From Actinosynnema pretiosum (lineage in GTDB: Bacteria > Actinomycetota > Actinomycetes > Mycobacteriales > Pseudonocardiaceae): DNA of 64,000 nucleotides. The stretch spans positions 1 through 64,000 of the forward strand of contig NZ_JAMTCF010000030.1 of NCBI RefSeq assembly GCF_024171695.1, read 5' to 3'. The notes beneath the pieces are model-generated. The model was not told the origin of the DNA, made no database searches, and worked only from the letters and a program-made list of their open reading frames with translations. The position numbers and the translations under genes are program-made. Positions 1 through 6,779 of this stretch are shown in pieces (position 1 is the first letter of the stretch; each line of letters begins with the position of its first letter).

Positions 1-238
1 GCGCCTCCAACAGCGTCTGGAACACCCCCGCCTTCGCCCAGACGTTGAACCGGGAGTAGACGGTGGACCAGGGCCCGTACCGTTCCGGGACGTCGCGCCA
101 GCCCGACCCGGTGCGAAACCGCCACAGGATTCCGTTGAACTGATCCCGCACCCGCCGAGGCAACGGCCCGGTGGCCGCGACCGGCACATGCGGCTCGATC
201 AACGCCCACTCGGCATCGGTCAGGTCAAAGCGCGCCAC
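1..238 (-). mobile_element. IS5-family transposase, N-terminal part, cut by window edge
   Basis: Reading leftward from a GTG at 238 gives VARFDLTDAEWALIEPHVP and continues open to base 1 without a stop. This is the typical N-terminal DUF4096 region of IS5/IS1182-type transposases (DLTDAEW, then a FNGILWRFRTGSGWRDVP block, then YGPWSTVYSRFNVW). That domain is followed in the family by the DDE catalytic domain, which would lie outside the window. The palindrome array at 366-1102 begins about 130 bases upstream of its start. Whether the copy is complete cannot be judged here. Confidence 0.85.
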
Positions 239-365
239 ACCCGTGTTCTACCAGCCCCGACCAGCACACCACCCGGCTTGACCTAGATCCGAACACCAAA
301 CAGCCCCTAGCGCTCAATCCCGCGCCCACATCCGCACGCGCGCCCGTTCCCGCATCCGCATCCGG

Positions 366-1102
366 TTGAACGGCCCGTTCACTCGCAACACATGACGCCC
401 ATGTCCCCGCCCGGCAGTTGAACGGTCCGTTCACTCACGGCACCGATGCTCGTCCCACCTCAACCTCTGGTTGAACGGTCCGTTCGCACGCAGTGCCAGG
501 CTCCATGCCGCCTCAACTTCCGGGTGAACGGTCCGTTCCCCCGCACTGTCAGGCCCTATACCGCCTCAACCTCCAGTTGAATGGCCCGCTCGCAAACCTT
601 CGTGCGAACGCCCCATCCGCGCGCAGCGCCTGCACCTGTACCGGTGTCCGTGTCCGCGTCAATCTTCAGTTGAACGGTCCGTTCAACTGCCATGCCAGCA
701 CTCGCACCCGGTTGAACGGTCCGTTCAACCGCCATGTCAGCGCCCACACCTGGTTGAACGGTCCGTTCAACCGCCCGTATTCGTATCCGCGCCCGCGCCC
801 GCGTCTGCATTCGCGCCCGCGCTACCGTCCGTGCCTACGTTCGTACCCACGCCACAGGCTGTGTCGACTCCTGTGCTCGCATCGGCGTCTGCGTCTGTGC
901 TCGTGACAGCGCTCGTGCCTGTACCTGTGCCGTGCCCGGTGAATGATCCGTTCAATCGTCAGTGCCAGTGCCAGTGCCAGTGCCAGTGCCAGTGCCAGGG
1001 CTCAGGCCTGTGTCTGTGATCGGTTGAACGGTCCGTTCAACCAAAAGCCCTCGCTCGGTCAGTTGAACGGTCCGTTCAACCCTGGACAAACGGTCCGTTC
1101 AC
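366..1102. repeat. Array of about 12 copies of a TTGAACGGTCCGTTCAA palindrome
   Basis: The 17-base palindrome TTGAACGG-T-CCGTTCAA, exact or with a few changes, starts at about 366, 418, 471, 524, 577, 670, 712, 754, 939, 1024, 1063 and 1086. The first five lie in a tandem of near-53-base units whose spacers also resemble each other (each ends in CCTCAAC plus a few bases). The next three have a 42-base period with different spacers. Later copies are irregular. The array fills most of the gene-free stretch 239-1141. The same 15-base core (TGAACGGNCCGTTCA) recurs twice at 42126-42171. Candidates are a regulator-binding array or a dispersed palindromic repeat. It is not CRISPR: spacers are repetitive and there are no cas genes. 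Confidence 0.85.
960..998. repeat. Hexanucleotide tandem repeat (CAGTGC)x6
   Basis: Six uninterrupted CAGTGC units plus a partial seventh, lying inside the palindrome array between the copies at 939 and 1024. The preceding 100 bases (about 835-935) are a degenerate version of similar CTGTGC/CTCGTG hexamers. This suggests a slippage-generated tract. Copy number is likely to vary between strains. Confidence 0.9.
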
Positions 1103-1141
1103 TCGTCGCCACAGCCTTCCCGCCCCCAACCTCCCCACCCC

Positions 1142-2032
1142 TCATCCGGCAACGCGTCGAGCGATGACCACCTCACACGTGTAAGTCACCGCCAACTCCC
1201 CGCCCGCCGAGTCGATCGCCACCCCGACCTCGTCGAGCACCCGCGCCAACAGCTCGCGCGGCATCCGGGTGAACAAGCCGGTCGTCGGCAGCAGGTCCAG
1301 CCACTCGTCCCGCTGGTACACCCGCTCCCACGGGAACCTCAGCCGGATCGCCTTGTCGAAAGCGCCGGTCTTCTCCATCCCCGCGATCGCCCGGTCGCCC
1401 AGCGGCGAGTAGTCCCCGCCGAAAGCGCCCGCCTGCTTCCCCAGGTCACCGGGCAGCAGACCCCGGTACACCTCGGCGAACCGCTCGCCCACCTCCCCCG
1501 GCACCCGAGCCGCGTTCCAGAAGATCGCCAGGGCACCTCCGGGGCGCAGCGCATCCGCTGCCCGTGACGCTCCCGCGTCCTGGTCGATCCAGTGCCACGC
1601 CTGGCCGCACACCACCGCGTCGAAACCCCGCCCCCGCGCCTCCCACTCCTCGAAGCGCGTCACCTCCACCGGGATTCCGCTCGCACGGGTGAACTCGGCC
1701 ATCCGGGCGTCCGGCTCGACCCCCAGAACCTGGCACCCGGCGTCCCGGAACTGCCTCGCGGCGATCCCGGTCCCGCAGCCGACGTCCAGCACATCCGGCG
1801 CAACCAGCACATCCGGCGCAACCAGCACATCCGGCGCAACCGGACCACCCGCCGCAACCCCCACCCTCACCCCGCCAGACGCCCCACCCCCACAACCACC
1901 GGAAAGTGCAGCTAACACCGCATCCACCAGCGCGGATGGGTAAGAGGGACGGGTTCGGTCATAACGCTCGGCGTCCACGCCGAACGACTCCGCGATCTCC
2001 CGCGCGCCACGCGGGAACTCATAAGTGGGCAT
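1142..2032 (-). CDS. Class I SAM-dependent methyltransferase
   Basis: A 296-residue protein with a Rossmann-fold SAM site: motif I DVGCGTG (about residues 83-89), an acidic end of strand 2 (GVEPD), and a later CGQAWHWID block typical of the UbiE/type-11 methyltransferase group. The C-terminal third matches the usual substrate-capping region. Between the N-terminal helix and motif I lies a Gly-rich insert with three VAPDVL repeats (residues 65-82). The substrate cannot be predicted. It is divergent from a tetR gene, and two inverted repeats overlap and precede its ATG, so it is probably controlled by that regulator. Confidence 0.85.
   Translation of the reverse strand: MPTYEFPRGAREIAESFGVDAERYDRTRPSYPSALVDAVLAALSGGCGGGASGGVRVGVAAGGPVAPDVLVAPDVLVAPDVLDVGCGTGIAARQFRDAGCQVLGVEPDARMAEFTRASGIPVEVTRFEEWEARGRGFDAVVCGQAWHWIDQDAGASRAADALRPGGALAIFWNAARVPGEVGERFAEVYRGLLPGDLGKQAGAFGGDYSPLGDRAIAGMEKTGAFDKAIRLRFPWERVYQRDEWLDLLPTTGLFTRMPRELLARVLDEVGVAIDSAGGELAVTYTCEVVIARRVAG
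1787..1840. repeat. In-frame 18-bp tandem triplication inside the methyltransferase
   Basis: Three perfect copies of CAGCACATCCGGCGCAAC (1787-1804, 1805-1822, 1823-1840). On the coding strand they encode VAPDVL three times, the last copy running straight into the SAM-binding motif DVGCGTG. Because 18 is a multiple of three, gain or loss of copies keeps the frame and only changes the length before motif I. Confidence 0.95.
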
Positions 2033-2062
2033 CCGCCCACTCTAAGCGGGCATCCGTCCACT
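2024..2062. promoter_or_regulatory. Paired operator-like inverted repeats between methyltransferase and tetR
   Basis: Site 1 (2024-2041) is AGTGGGC-ATCC-GCCCACT, a perfect 7-bp inverted repeat that overlaps the methyltransferase ATG. Site 2 (2045-2062) is AGCGGGC-ATCC-GTCCACT, a near-perfect version. Start-to-start distance is 21 bases, two helical turns, so both sites face the same side of DNA. This layout fits cooperative binding by the adjacent TetR protein, repressing both divergent genes. Assignment to that TetR is inferred from position. Confidence 0.65.
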
Positions 2063-2107
2063 CGCCTACCCCCGGCTAGACTGAAACCCCCCGAGAGGAG
2101 ACCCGGA

Positions 2108-2686
2108 GTGCCCACAGGCGTGGCGATCCAGGACGCGCGCAACCAGCTCTTCGACGCGGCCGAGCGGGTCCTGCTCCGTGACGGTCCCAGCGGCCTCACC
2201 AGCAGGGCCGTCACCACCGAGGCGTCCTTCGCCAAAGGCGTCCTGCACCGCCACTTCACCGACTTCGACGCGTTCCTCGCCGAGTTCATCCTCGACCGCG
2301 CCGCCCGCTCCACCCCCGAGGTCGACCGCCTCCTCGACCAGGTCGGCCACCACCAGGTGGTCGACAACCTCACCACCGCCCTCACCGCCCTCTACGCCTC
2401 GGTCGCGGTCGCCGTCGTCCCCCTGCTGGCCTTCCGCACCGCCCTCCGCGACCGCCTCCGCGACACCTGGCCCGCGGGCGTCCCGGTCCTCACCGACGCG
2501 GCCGTCCGGGTCACCGCCTACCTCGACGCCGAGCGCGCCGCGGGCCGCCTCCCCGACACCCTCCCCGCCGACGCCCTCGGCCCCGCCCTCATCGGCTCCA
2601 CCCACCTCCTGCACGCCGGCAGCGGTGCCACGGAGGCCGCCGTCCGGCGGGTCGTCGCCTCGGTCCTGCCCGTCAACCCGGTGTGA
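2108..2686 (+). CDS. TetR/AcrR-family transcriptional regulator
   Basis: 192 residues. The N-terminal helix-turn-helix is at about residues 10-55 (ARNQLFDAAERVLLRDG, then LTSRAVTTEA, then VLHRHFTDFDAFLAEF), the standard TetR_N pattern. A helical ligand-binding domain follows. The GTG start is preceded by GAGAGGAG with good spacing. It is transcribed away from the methyltransferase and shares a 75-base intergenic region containing two inverted repeats, the usual arrangement for a self-repressing local TetR. The ligand is unknown. Confidence 0.88.
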   Translation: MPTGVAIQDARNQLFDAAERVLLRDGPSGLTSRAVTTEASFAKGVLHRHFTDFDAFLAEFILDRAARSTPEVDRLLDQVGHHQVVDNLTTALTALYASVAVAVVPLLAFRTALRDRLRDTWPAGVPVLTDAAVRVTAYLDAERAAGRLPDTLPADALGPALIGSTHLLHAGSGATEAAVRRVVASVLPVNPV

Positions 2687-2740
2687 TCACCCCATCGCGC
2701 GGTCGCCGTTCGGGGGAGCGCTGTGGCAGGGTGATCAACC

Positions 2741-3313
2741 GTGGAACGGGTTGTGCTGCTGGACGAGACCGGTGCGGCCGTGGGCGAGGCCGACAAGGCG
2801 ACTGTGCACCACGAGGAGACGCCGCTGCACCTGGCGTTCTCCAGCTACCTCTTCGACCGGGGCGGCAGACTCCTGCTGTCCCGGCGAGCGCTGCACAAGA
2901 AGACCTGGCCGGGCGTGTGGACCAACTCGTGCTGCGGTCACCCCGCGCCGGGGGAGGACCTGGAGGCCGGGGTGCGGCGGCGGCTCGCCGAGGAGCTCGG
3001 GCTGGCGGACGTCGAGCTGGCGCTCGCGCTGCCGGGCTTCCGGTACCGCGCGGTGATGGACAACGGGGTGGTGGAGAACGAGATGTGCCCGGTGTACCGG
3101 GGCGTCGTCGACGCCGAACCGGCGCCCAACCCGGACGAGGTGGACGACGTGGAGTGGGTGGCGTGGGCCGACTTCGTGCCCGCCGTGCTGTCGGGCGCGC
3201 GGCCGATCTCGCCGTGGTGCCTGCTCCAGGTGGAGGCGCTGGCCGAGCTGGGCGACGACCCGCTCGAGTGGCCCGTCGGCTCCCCGGACGACCTGCCGCT
3301 CGCGGTGCGCTGA
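2741..3313 (+). CDS. idi: Isopentenyl-diphosphate delta-isomerase, type I
   Basis: 190 residues with the Nudix-fold type I IDI signature. It interconverts isopentenyl and dimethylallyl diphosphate for isoprenoid synthesis in the cytosol. Visible catalytic and metal features are the WTNSCCGHPAPGE segment (catalytic Cys65, His67) and ENEMCPVYRG with Glu114 near the active site, plus the Nudix-like RRLAEELGL. Length is normal for the family (about 180-190). The GTG start lies 54 bases after tetR, so read-through from tetR is possible, though no functional link is evident. No other isoprenoid genes are nearby. Confidence 0.95.
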   Translation: MERVVLLDETGAAVGEADKATVHHEETPLHLAFSSYLFDRGGRLLLSRRALHKKTWPGVWTNSCCGHPAPGEDLEAGVRRRLAEELGLADVELALALPGFRYRAVMDNGVVENEMCPVYRGVVDAEPAPNPDEVDDVEWVAWADFVPAVLSGARPISPWCLLQVEALAELGDDPLEWPVGSPDDLPLAVR

Positions 3314-3392
3314 ACCCAAGACCTCCCTGAGCGGCGCCTGTCGGTTTCCTGAACCGGGGAACCGCGCCGCGCGCACGCCCGTTTTGCCCGTT

Positions 3393-4067
3393 GTGCTGAA
3401 CGCGGAGACTGCTGCGCGCCCCCGGTTCCTCGGACTCGGGGGCGCCCTGGCCGTGGCGCTGACCGTGGCCATGATCGGCGGGCTTGACGTGCACCGCGCC
3501 GTGACCAGCCCCTACAGCCTGCGTCGGACGATCAGCGAGTACGCGCTGGGGCCGCAGGGCTGGGTGTTCGACGTCGGCGTGCTGCTGCTCGCGGCCGGGT
3601 CGGCGGCGATCCTGGCCGTGCTGGTGCGGGCCGGGGTGGCGCGGTGGTGGTCGCCGGGGGCGGTGGCCATGGCGCTGTGGTCGGTCGGGTTGACGCTGGT
3701 CGTGCTGTTCCCCAAGCACAACTGGGCGATGGGCGGGCCGAGCGCGAGCGGCACGGTGCACCGGGTGGCGAGCGTGCTCGCGTTCCTGAGCCTGCCGGTG
3801 GCGGCGGTGCTGCTGGCGAAGCCGTGGCTGCGGTCCGCCGAGTGGGGGCGGCACGCGCGCCGGGTGTTCGCGCTCGGCTGGCTGTCGGCGCTCGCGCTCA
3901 CCCCGCTGGTGTACGCGCTGCTGGTGGACGCCTCGGGCGGCACGGCGTGGTGGCGGGTGTTCCCGCTGGGGTACGTCGAGCGGCTGCTCGTGGTGGTCGA
4001 GGTGGTGGCCGTGCTGGCGGCCGGGTTGTGGGCCATCGCGGTGGAGAAGCGCCCTAGAGTGGCCTGA
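3393..4067 (+). CDS. DUF998 family integral membrane protein
   Basis: About 224 residues with six predicted hydrophobic segments (for example LALAVALTVAMIGG, VFDVGVLLLAAGSAAILAVLV, LVVVVEVVAVLAAGLWAIAV). The N-terminal SPYSLRRTISEYALGPQGW stretch matches the DUF998 pattern. No catalytic function is established for the family. Start is uncertain: TTG at 3384 and GTG at 3393 are both in frame and neither has a convincing Shine-Dalgarno. Its TGA overlaps the ATG of the next gene by one base (TGATG), implying translational coupling. Confidence 0.75.
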   Translation: MLNAETAARPRFLGLGGALAVALTVAMIGGLDVHRAVTSPYSLRRTISEYALGPQGWVFDVGVLLLAAGSAAILAVLVRAGVARWWSPGAVAMALWSVGLTLVVLFPKHNWAMGGPSASGTVHRVASVLAFLSLPVAAVLLAKPWLRSAEWGRHARRVFALGWLSALALTPLVYALLVDASGGTAWWRVFPLGYVERLLVVVEVVAVLAAGLWAIAVEKRPRVA

Positions 4068-4474
4068 TGGCTACTTGGGGTGATCTGGCGGCTTACGTCC
4101 GCGACCAGTACGACGTCATCGCCCAGGAGGGCGACGAGATCCGCATCCTGTTCACGTTCGATCACCTGGACGAGGAGGACGAGCGGACCCAGGTGATCAT
4201 CCTGGTCCGCGAGGTGCTCGACCGGAAGCACGAGTGGGTCCAGATCGCGACCCCGATGGGGTTAGCGTCGGCGGTGGACCTGAAGGCGCTGCTGGAGGAG
4301 ATCGGCCACTCGTCGATCGCGTGCGGCGCGGCGATCATGGGCGAGCACGTGGTGCTGCGCCACTCGCTGCCGCTGGAGACGCTCGACATCCACGAGTTCA
4401 CCGACCCGCTGGCGCTGCTCGCCGGGACGGCGGACACGCTGGAGGAGCAGTTCTTCGGGGGCGACGACTACTGA
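4067..4474 (+). CDS. YbjN / T3SS-chaperone-like small protein
   Basis: 135 residues, acidic, soluble, with an alpha-beta pattern (IRILFTFDHLDEEDERTQVIILVREVL, then SIACGAAIMGEHVVLRHSLPLETL) resembling the YbjN/type III secretion chaperone-like fold found in many actinobacterial hypothetical proteins. The C-terminus is strongly acidic (GGDDY). It starts on the last base of the upstream DUF998 gene, so the two are probably co-translated. A precise role is not known. Confidence 0.7.
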   Translation: MATWGDLAAYVRDQYDVIAQEGDEIRILFTFDHLDEEDERTQVIILVREVLDRKHEWVQIATPMGLASAVDLKALLEEIGHSSIACGAAIMGEHVVLRHSLPLETLDIHEFTDPLALLAGTADTLEEQFFGGDDY

Positions 4475-4625
4475 GGCGGGGAGCACCGGGCAGGCCACCG
4501 GTGTGACGCACCCCTTCGGACAACCGGAGTGATCTGCACCGCCTCCGGGTATCGCGACCAGGGTTCCCGGCGATACCCACGCACAGGGGTCGTGCGTCAC
4601 ACCCCCGTAACACGCCACTCTAAGG

Positions 4626-4644
4626 CTAGGTTAGCCTTACCTAA
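4626..4644. promoter_or_regulatory. IdeR/DmdR iron box
   Basis: On the minus strand the 19-mer TTAGGTAAGGCTAACCTAG matches the established actinobacterial iron-box consensus TTAGGTTAGGCTAACCTAA at 17 of 19 positions. An overlapping 7-3-7 inverted repeat (AAGGCTA-GGT-TAGCCTT, 4622-4638) is present. It ends 20 bases before the GTG of the next gene, where a Fe(II)-loaded IdeR/DmdR would block transcription. The prediction is derepression under iron limitation. Confidence 0.85.
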
Positions 4645-4664
4645 ACGGAGAAGGTGGTTGTTCG

Positions 4665-4994
4665 GTGTCCACGACCCCGGTCGTTCCTGCCGCGTCCTAC
4701 GAGTCGATGACGGTTCGGGTCAAGGCGGGTCTGGGGGAGGACCGGCTGGCCGCCGCCGTCGAGGCCCTCACCGCCAGGCACTCCGAGCTGTCGGACGGCG
4801 GGACGAGCTCGCGCCGGGTCGTCGTCGGGGGCGACCCGGCGCGGGCGCGCGGCGGCGAGGCGCTCAGCGTCGTCTGGGTCGACGCCGGGACCGAACCCGG
4901 TCGGCTCGTGCTGTCCGCGCGCCAGGACGTGCTCGCCGCGCTGCCGTGGCGCGTCCTGCTGCCCGAGCTGGCCTCGGAGTGGAAGACCCACTAG
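4665..4994 (+). CDS. Iron-boxed short protein resembling a degenerate NRPS condensation-domain fragment
   Basis: 109 residues with GTG start and an AGAAGG-type ribosome site about 10 bases upstream. The N-terminal part (MTVRVKAGLGEDRLAAAVEALTARHSEL read in pieces) resembles the opening strand-helix of NRPS condensation domains. The end aligns without gaps to the catalytic region: RQDVLAALPWRVLL against the usual HHxxxDGxSWRxLL. Both histidines and the DG are lost, so it should be catalytically dead, and the rest of the domain is missing. The iron box just upstream suggests a role in iron starvation or siderophore assembly, but no NRPS genes are in the window. The family assignment is my inference. 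Confidence 0.55.
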   Translation: MSTTPVVPAASYESMTVRVKAGLGEDRLAAAVEALTARHSELSDGGTSSRRVVVGGDPARARGGEALSVVWVDAGTEPGRLVLSARQDVLAALPWRVLLPELASEWKTH

Positions 4995-5374
4995 CGCCGT
5001 CCGTCGTACGCCCGGCGCGCCTCCTCGATCTCGTCGGAGTGCTCCAGCGTCCACTCCAGCAGCCGCCAGAACGGGTCCCGCAGCGAGCGGGCCAGCGGCG
5101 TCAGCGCGTACTCCACGCCCACGGGTGACGTCGGCAGCACCCGCCGCACCACCATCCCGTTGCGCTCCAGGCGGCGCAGGGTGTGCGTGAGCACGCGCTG
5201 CGTCACGCCCTCCAGCAGGCGCTTGATGTCGTTGAACCGCCGGGGGCCGTCCTCCAGCACGGCCAGCGCCATCATCGACCACCGGTCCGCGATCTGGTCC
5301 AGGACCGGGCGGCTGGGGCAGTCGGCGCTGAACACCGGCGCCTCGCGCGAACCGGTCGCCTGAACGTCCCCCAC
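4991..5374 (-). CDS. HxlR-family winged-helix transcriptional regulator
   Basis: 127 residues with the HxlR pattern: CPSRPVLDQIADRWSMMALAVL with its conserved Cys, FNDIKRLLEGVTQRVLTHTLRRLERNGMVVR as the winged-helix recognition region, then YALTPLARSL. GTG start preceded by GGAGG. It ends tail-to-tail with the iron-boxed gene, sharing the self-complementary CTAG stop region. It is divergent from the enoyl-CoA hydratase gene, with a 142-base shared intergenic region, so it may regulate that gene. The conserved Cys may sense redox or electrophiles, as known for some family members. Confidence 0.85.
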   Translation of the reverse strand: MGDVQATGSREAPVFSADCPSRPVLDQIADRWSMMALAVLEDGPRRFNDIKRLLEGVTQRVLTHTLRRLERNGMVVRRVLPTSPVGVEYALTPLARSLRDPFWRLLEWTLEHSDEIEEARRAYDGRR

Positions 5375-5516
5375 GTCTGACCTCCATCGGTATCACCGCT
5401 GTGCCCTGCGCACCTCGATGTGCGTTGTTGACGCAGGTCAGAGGCTATCCCAGGGTGGTGTCCGACAGGCACGGCCGGGCCTTCCGGGCACCGGTCACGG
5501 AGAGGGGAGCACACGC

Positions 5517-6353
5517 ATGACCCACGCGCCGCTGAGGGTGCGCGCCGAGAACGGCGTCGTCCGCGTCACCATCGACAACCCGCCGGTGAACGTCCTCGAC
5601 GCCGGGCTGATCACCGCCTTGAAGCGGCTGCTCGTCGAGCTGCGCTCGGACGGGTCGGCGCGGGTGGTCGTGTTCGACAGCGCCGACCCGGAGTTCTTCC
5701 TGGCGCACGTCGACATGACCACCACGCCCGAGCAGGTCGCGGAGCTGTCGGCGGACCTGCCCGACGGCGTCAACGCGTTCCAGGCGCTGGGGGAGCTGCT
5801 GCGCGGGCAGCCGCAGGTGAGCATCGTGAAGCTGGCGGGCAAGGCGCGCGGGGGAGGGGCCGAGTTCGTCGCGGCGGCGGACCTGGTGTTCGCGGCGATC
5901 GGGCGGGCCGGGCTCGGGCAGGTCGAGGCGCCGGGCGGGATCGTGCCGGGTGGCGGCGGGACGCAGTACGTGACGGCGCGGACCGGGCGGAACCGGGCGC
6001 TGGAGATCGTGCTGGGCGCGGACCTGTTCGACGCGGAGACGGCGGAGCGCTACGGCTGGGTGAACCGGGCGCTGCCCGAGGACGAGCTGGACGCGTTCGT
6101 GGACCGCTTGGCGGCGAACATCGCGGCGCTGCCCGACGGGGTGATCGCGGCGACCAAGCGGGCGATCCCGGCGGAGGACCTGTCGGCGGGGCTGGTGCGG
6201 GAGCACGAGGAGTGGGCGGGGCTGTTCGCGAAGCCCGCGGCGGGGGAGCTGATGGCCGGGATGATGGCGGCCGGCGCGCAGACCCGTGAGGGGGAGCGGG
6301 ACCTGGAGGGGCTGGCGCGCGAGGTCGGGGCGCGGGTGGCGGCGAGGGGCTGA
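5517..6353 (+). CDS. Enoyl-CoA hydratase/isomerase family protein
   Basis: 278 residues of crotonase fold: NPPVNVLDAGLITAL near the N-terminus, KLAGKARGGGAEFVAAADLVFA as the oxyanion-hole segment, and GGIVPGGGGTQYVTARTGRNRALEIVLGADLFDAETAERYGWVN. ATG at 5517 is chosen over upstream in-frame starts because GGAGAGGGGA sits just before it and similarity begins there. The family hydrates or isomerises acyl-CoA esters. A Gly replaces the second catalytic acidic residue area (PGGGG), so the exact reaction is uncertain. Divergent from the HxlR gene. Confidence 0.85.
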   Translation: MTHAPLRVRAENGVVRVTIDNPPVNVLDAGLITALKRLLVELRSDGSARVVVFDSADPEFFLAHVDMTTTPEQVAELSADLPDGVNAFQALGELLRGQPQVSIVKLAGKARGGGAEFVAAADLVFAAIGRAGLGQVEAPGGIVPGGGGTQYVTARTGRNRALEIVLGADLFDAETAERYGWVNRALPEDELDAFVDRLAANIAALPDGVIAATKRAIPAEDLSAGLVREHEEWAGLFAKPAAGELMAGMMAAGAQTREGERDLEGLAREVGARVAARG

Positions 6354-6386
6354 CGCGCGGTCGCCACCGGCTTCTAGCACCCTTCG

Positions 6387-6418
6387 GGCGGCGGCGCACC
6401 CGTTTCCGCGCCGCCGCC
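6387..6418. terminator. Hairpin terminator after the enoyl-CoA hydratase gene
   Basis: A perfect 11-bp inverted repeat, GGCGGCGGCGC (6387-6397) and GCGCCGCCGCC (6408-6418), with a 10-base loop, 34 bases downstream of the stop. No T-run follows, which is common for actinobacterial terminators. Confidence 0.6.
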
Positions 6419-6503
6419 ACGGGAACCCCTTAGTGGGTCTTCGGCCTGCTCAGAGCCCGTTTTTGTCAGGGGTCCGGGGTACAAATGTCCACGGGAGGAA
6501 GCG

Positions 6504-6779
6504 ATGGGTGATGCGAGAGAACGCGAGACGGTGGTCAGCCCGAACGGCTGTCGCTGGTGCGGGGCGGACAGGTTGGCCCATGGCCGCCTGTGGGTGCCCG
6601 AGGTGAAGTGGCACGGCTGGGTCGAGCCCACCTCCGAACAGCGCAAAGCAAGAATGCTGGCTCGTCGGAAGGCTCGAAGTCCCGTCTCAGCTGAAGACCT
6701 CAGCTCGCAGACTTCCGCAGATCGGCGAAGACGTCTCGCAACCCTTGCGGCACCTGGTCGGGCCTCTTCAGGCGGTTGA
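6504..6779 (+). CDS. Small CxxC-containing accessory protein
   Basis: 91 residues. ATG is preceded by GGGAGGAAG at proper spacing. It contains a CRWCG knuckle (Cys16, Cys19), then AHGRLWVPEVKWHGW and a basic EQRKARMLARRKAR stretch, a composition seen in small proteins of actinobacterial mobile elements. The last 27 codons overlap the 3' end of the convergent OLD nuclease gene and look like its antisense, so the original gene may have been shortened or fused when the nuclease gene arrived. Function unknown. Confidence 0.5.
   Translation: MGDARERETVVSPNGCRWCGADRLAHGRLWVPEVKWHGWVEPTSEQRKARMLARRKARSPVSAEDLSSQTSADRRRRLATLAAPGRASSGG

Noticed and set aside
366..1102. CRISPR array
   Set aside because: Repeats are 17-base palindromes with related, variable-length spacers that are themselves repetitive; there is no leader and no cas gene.
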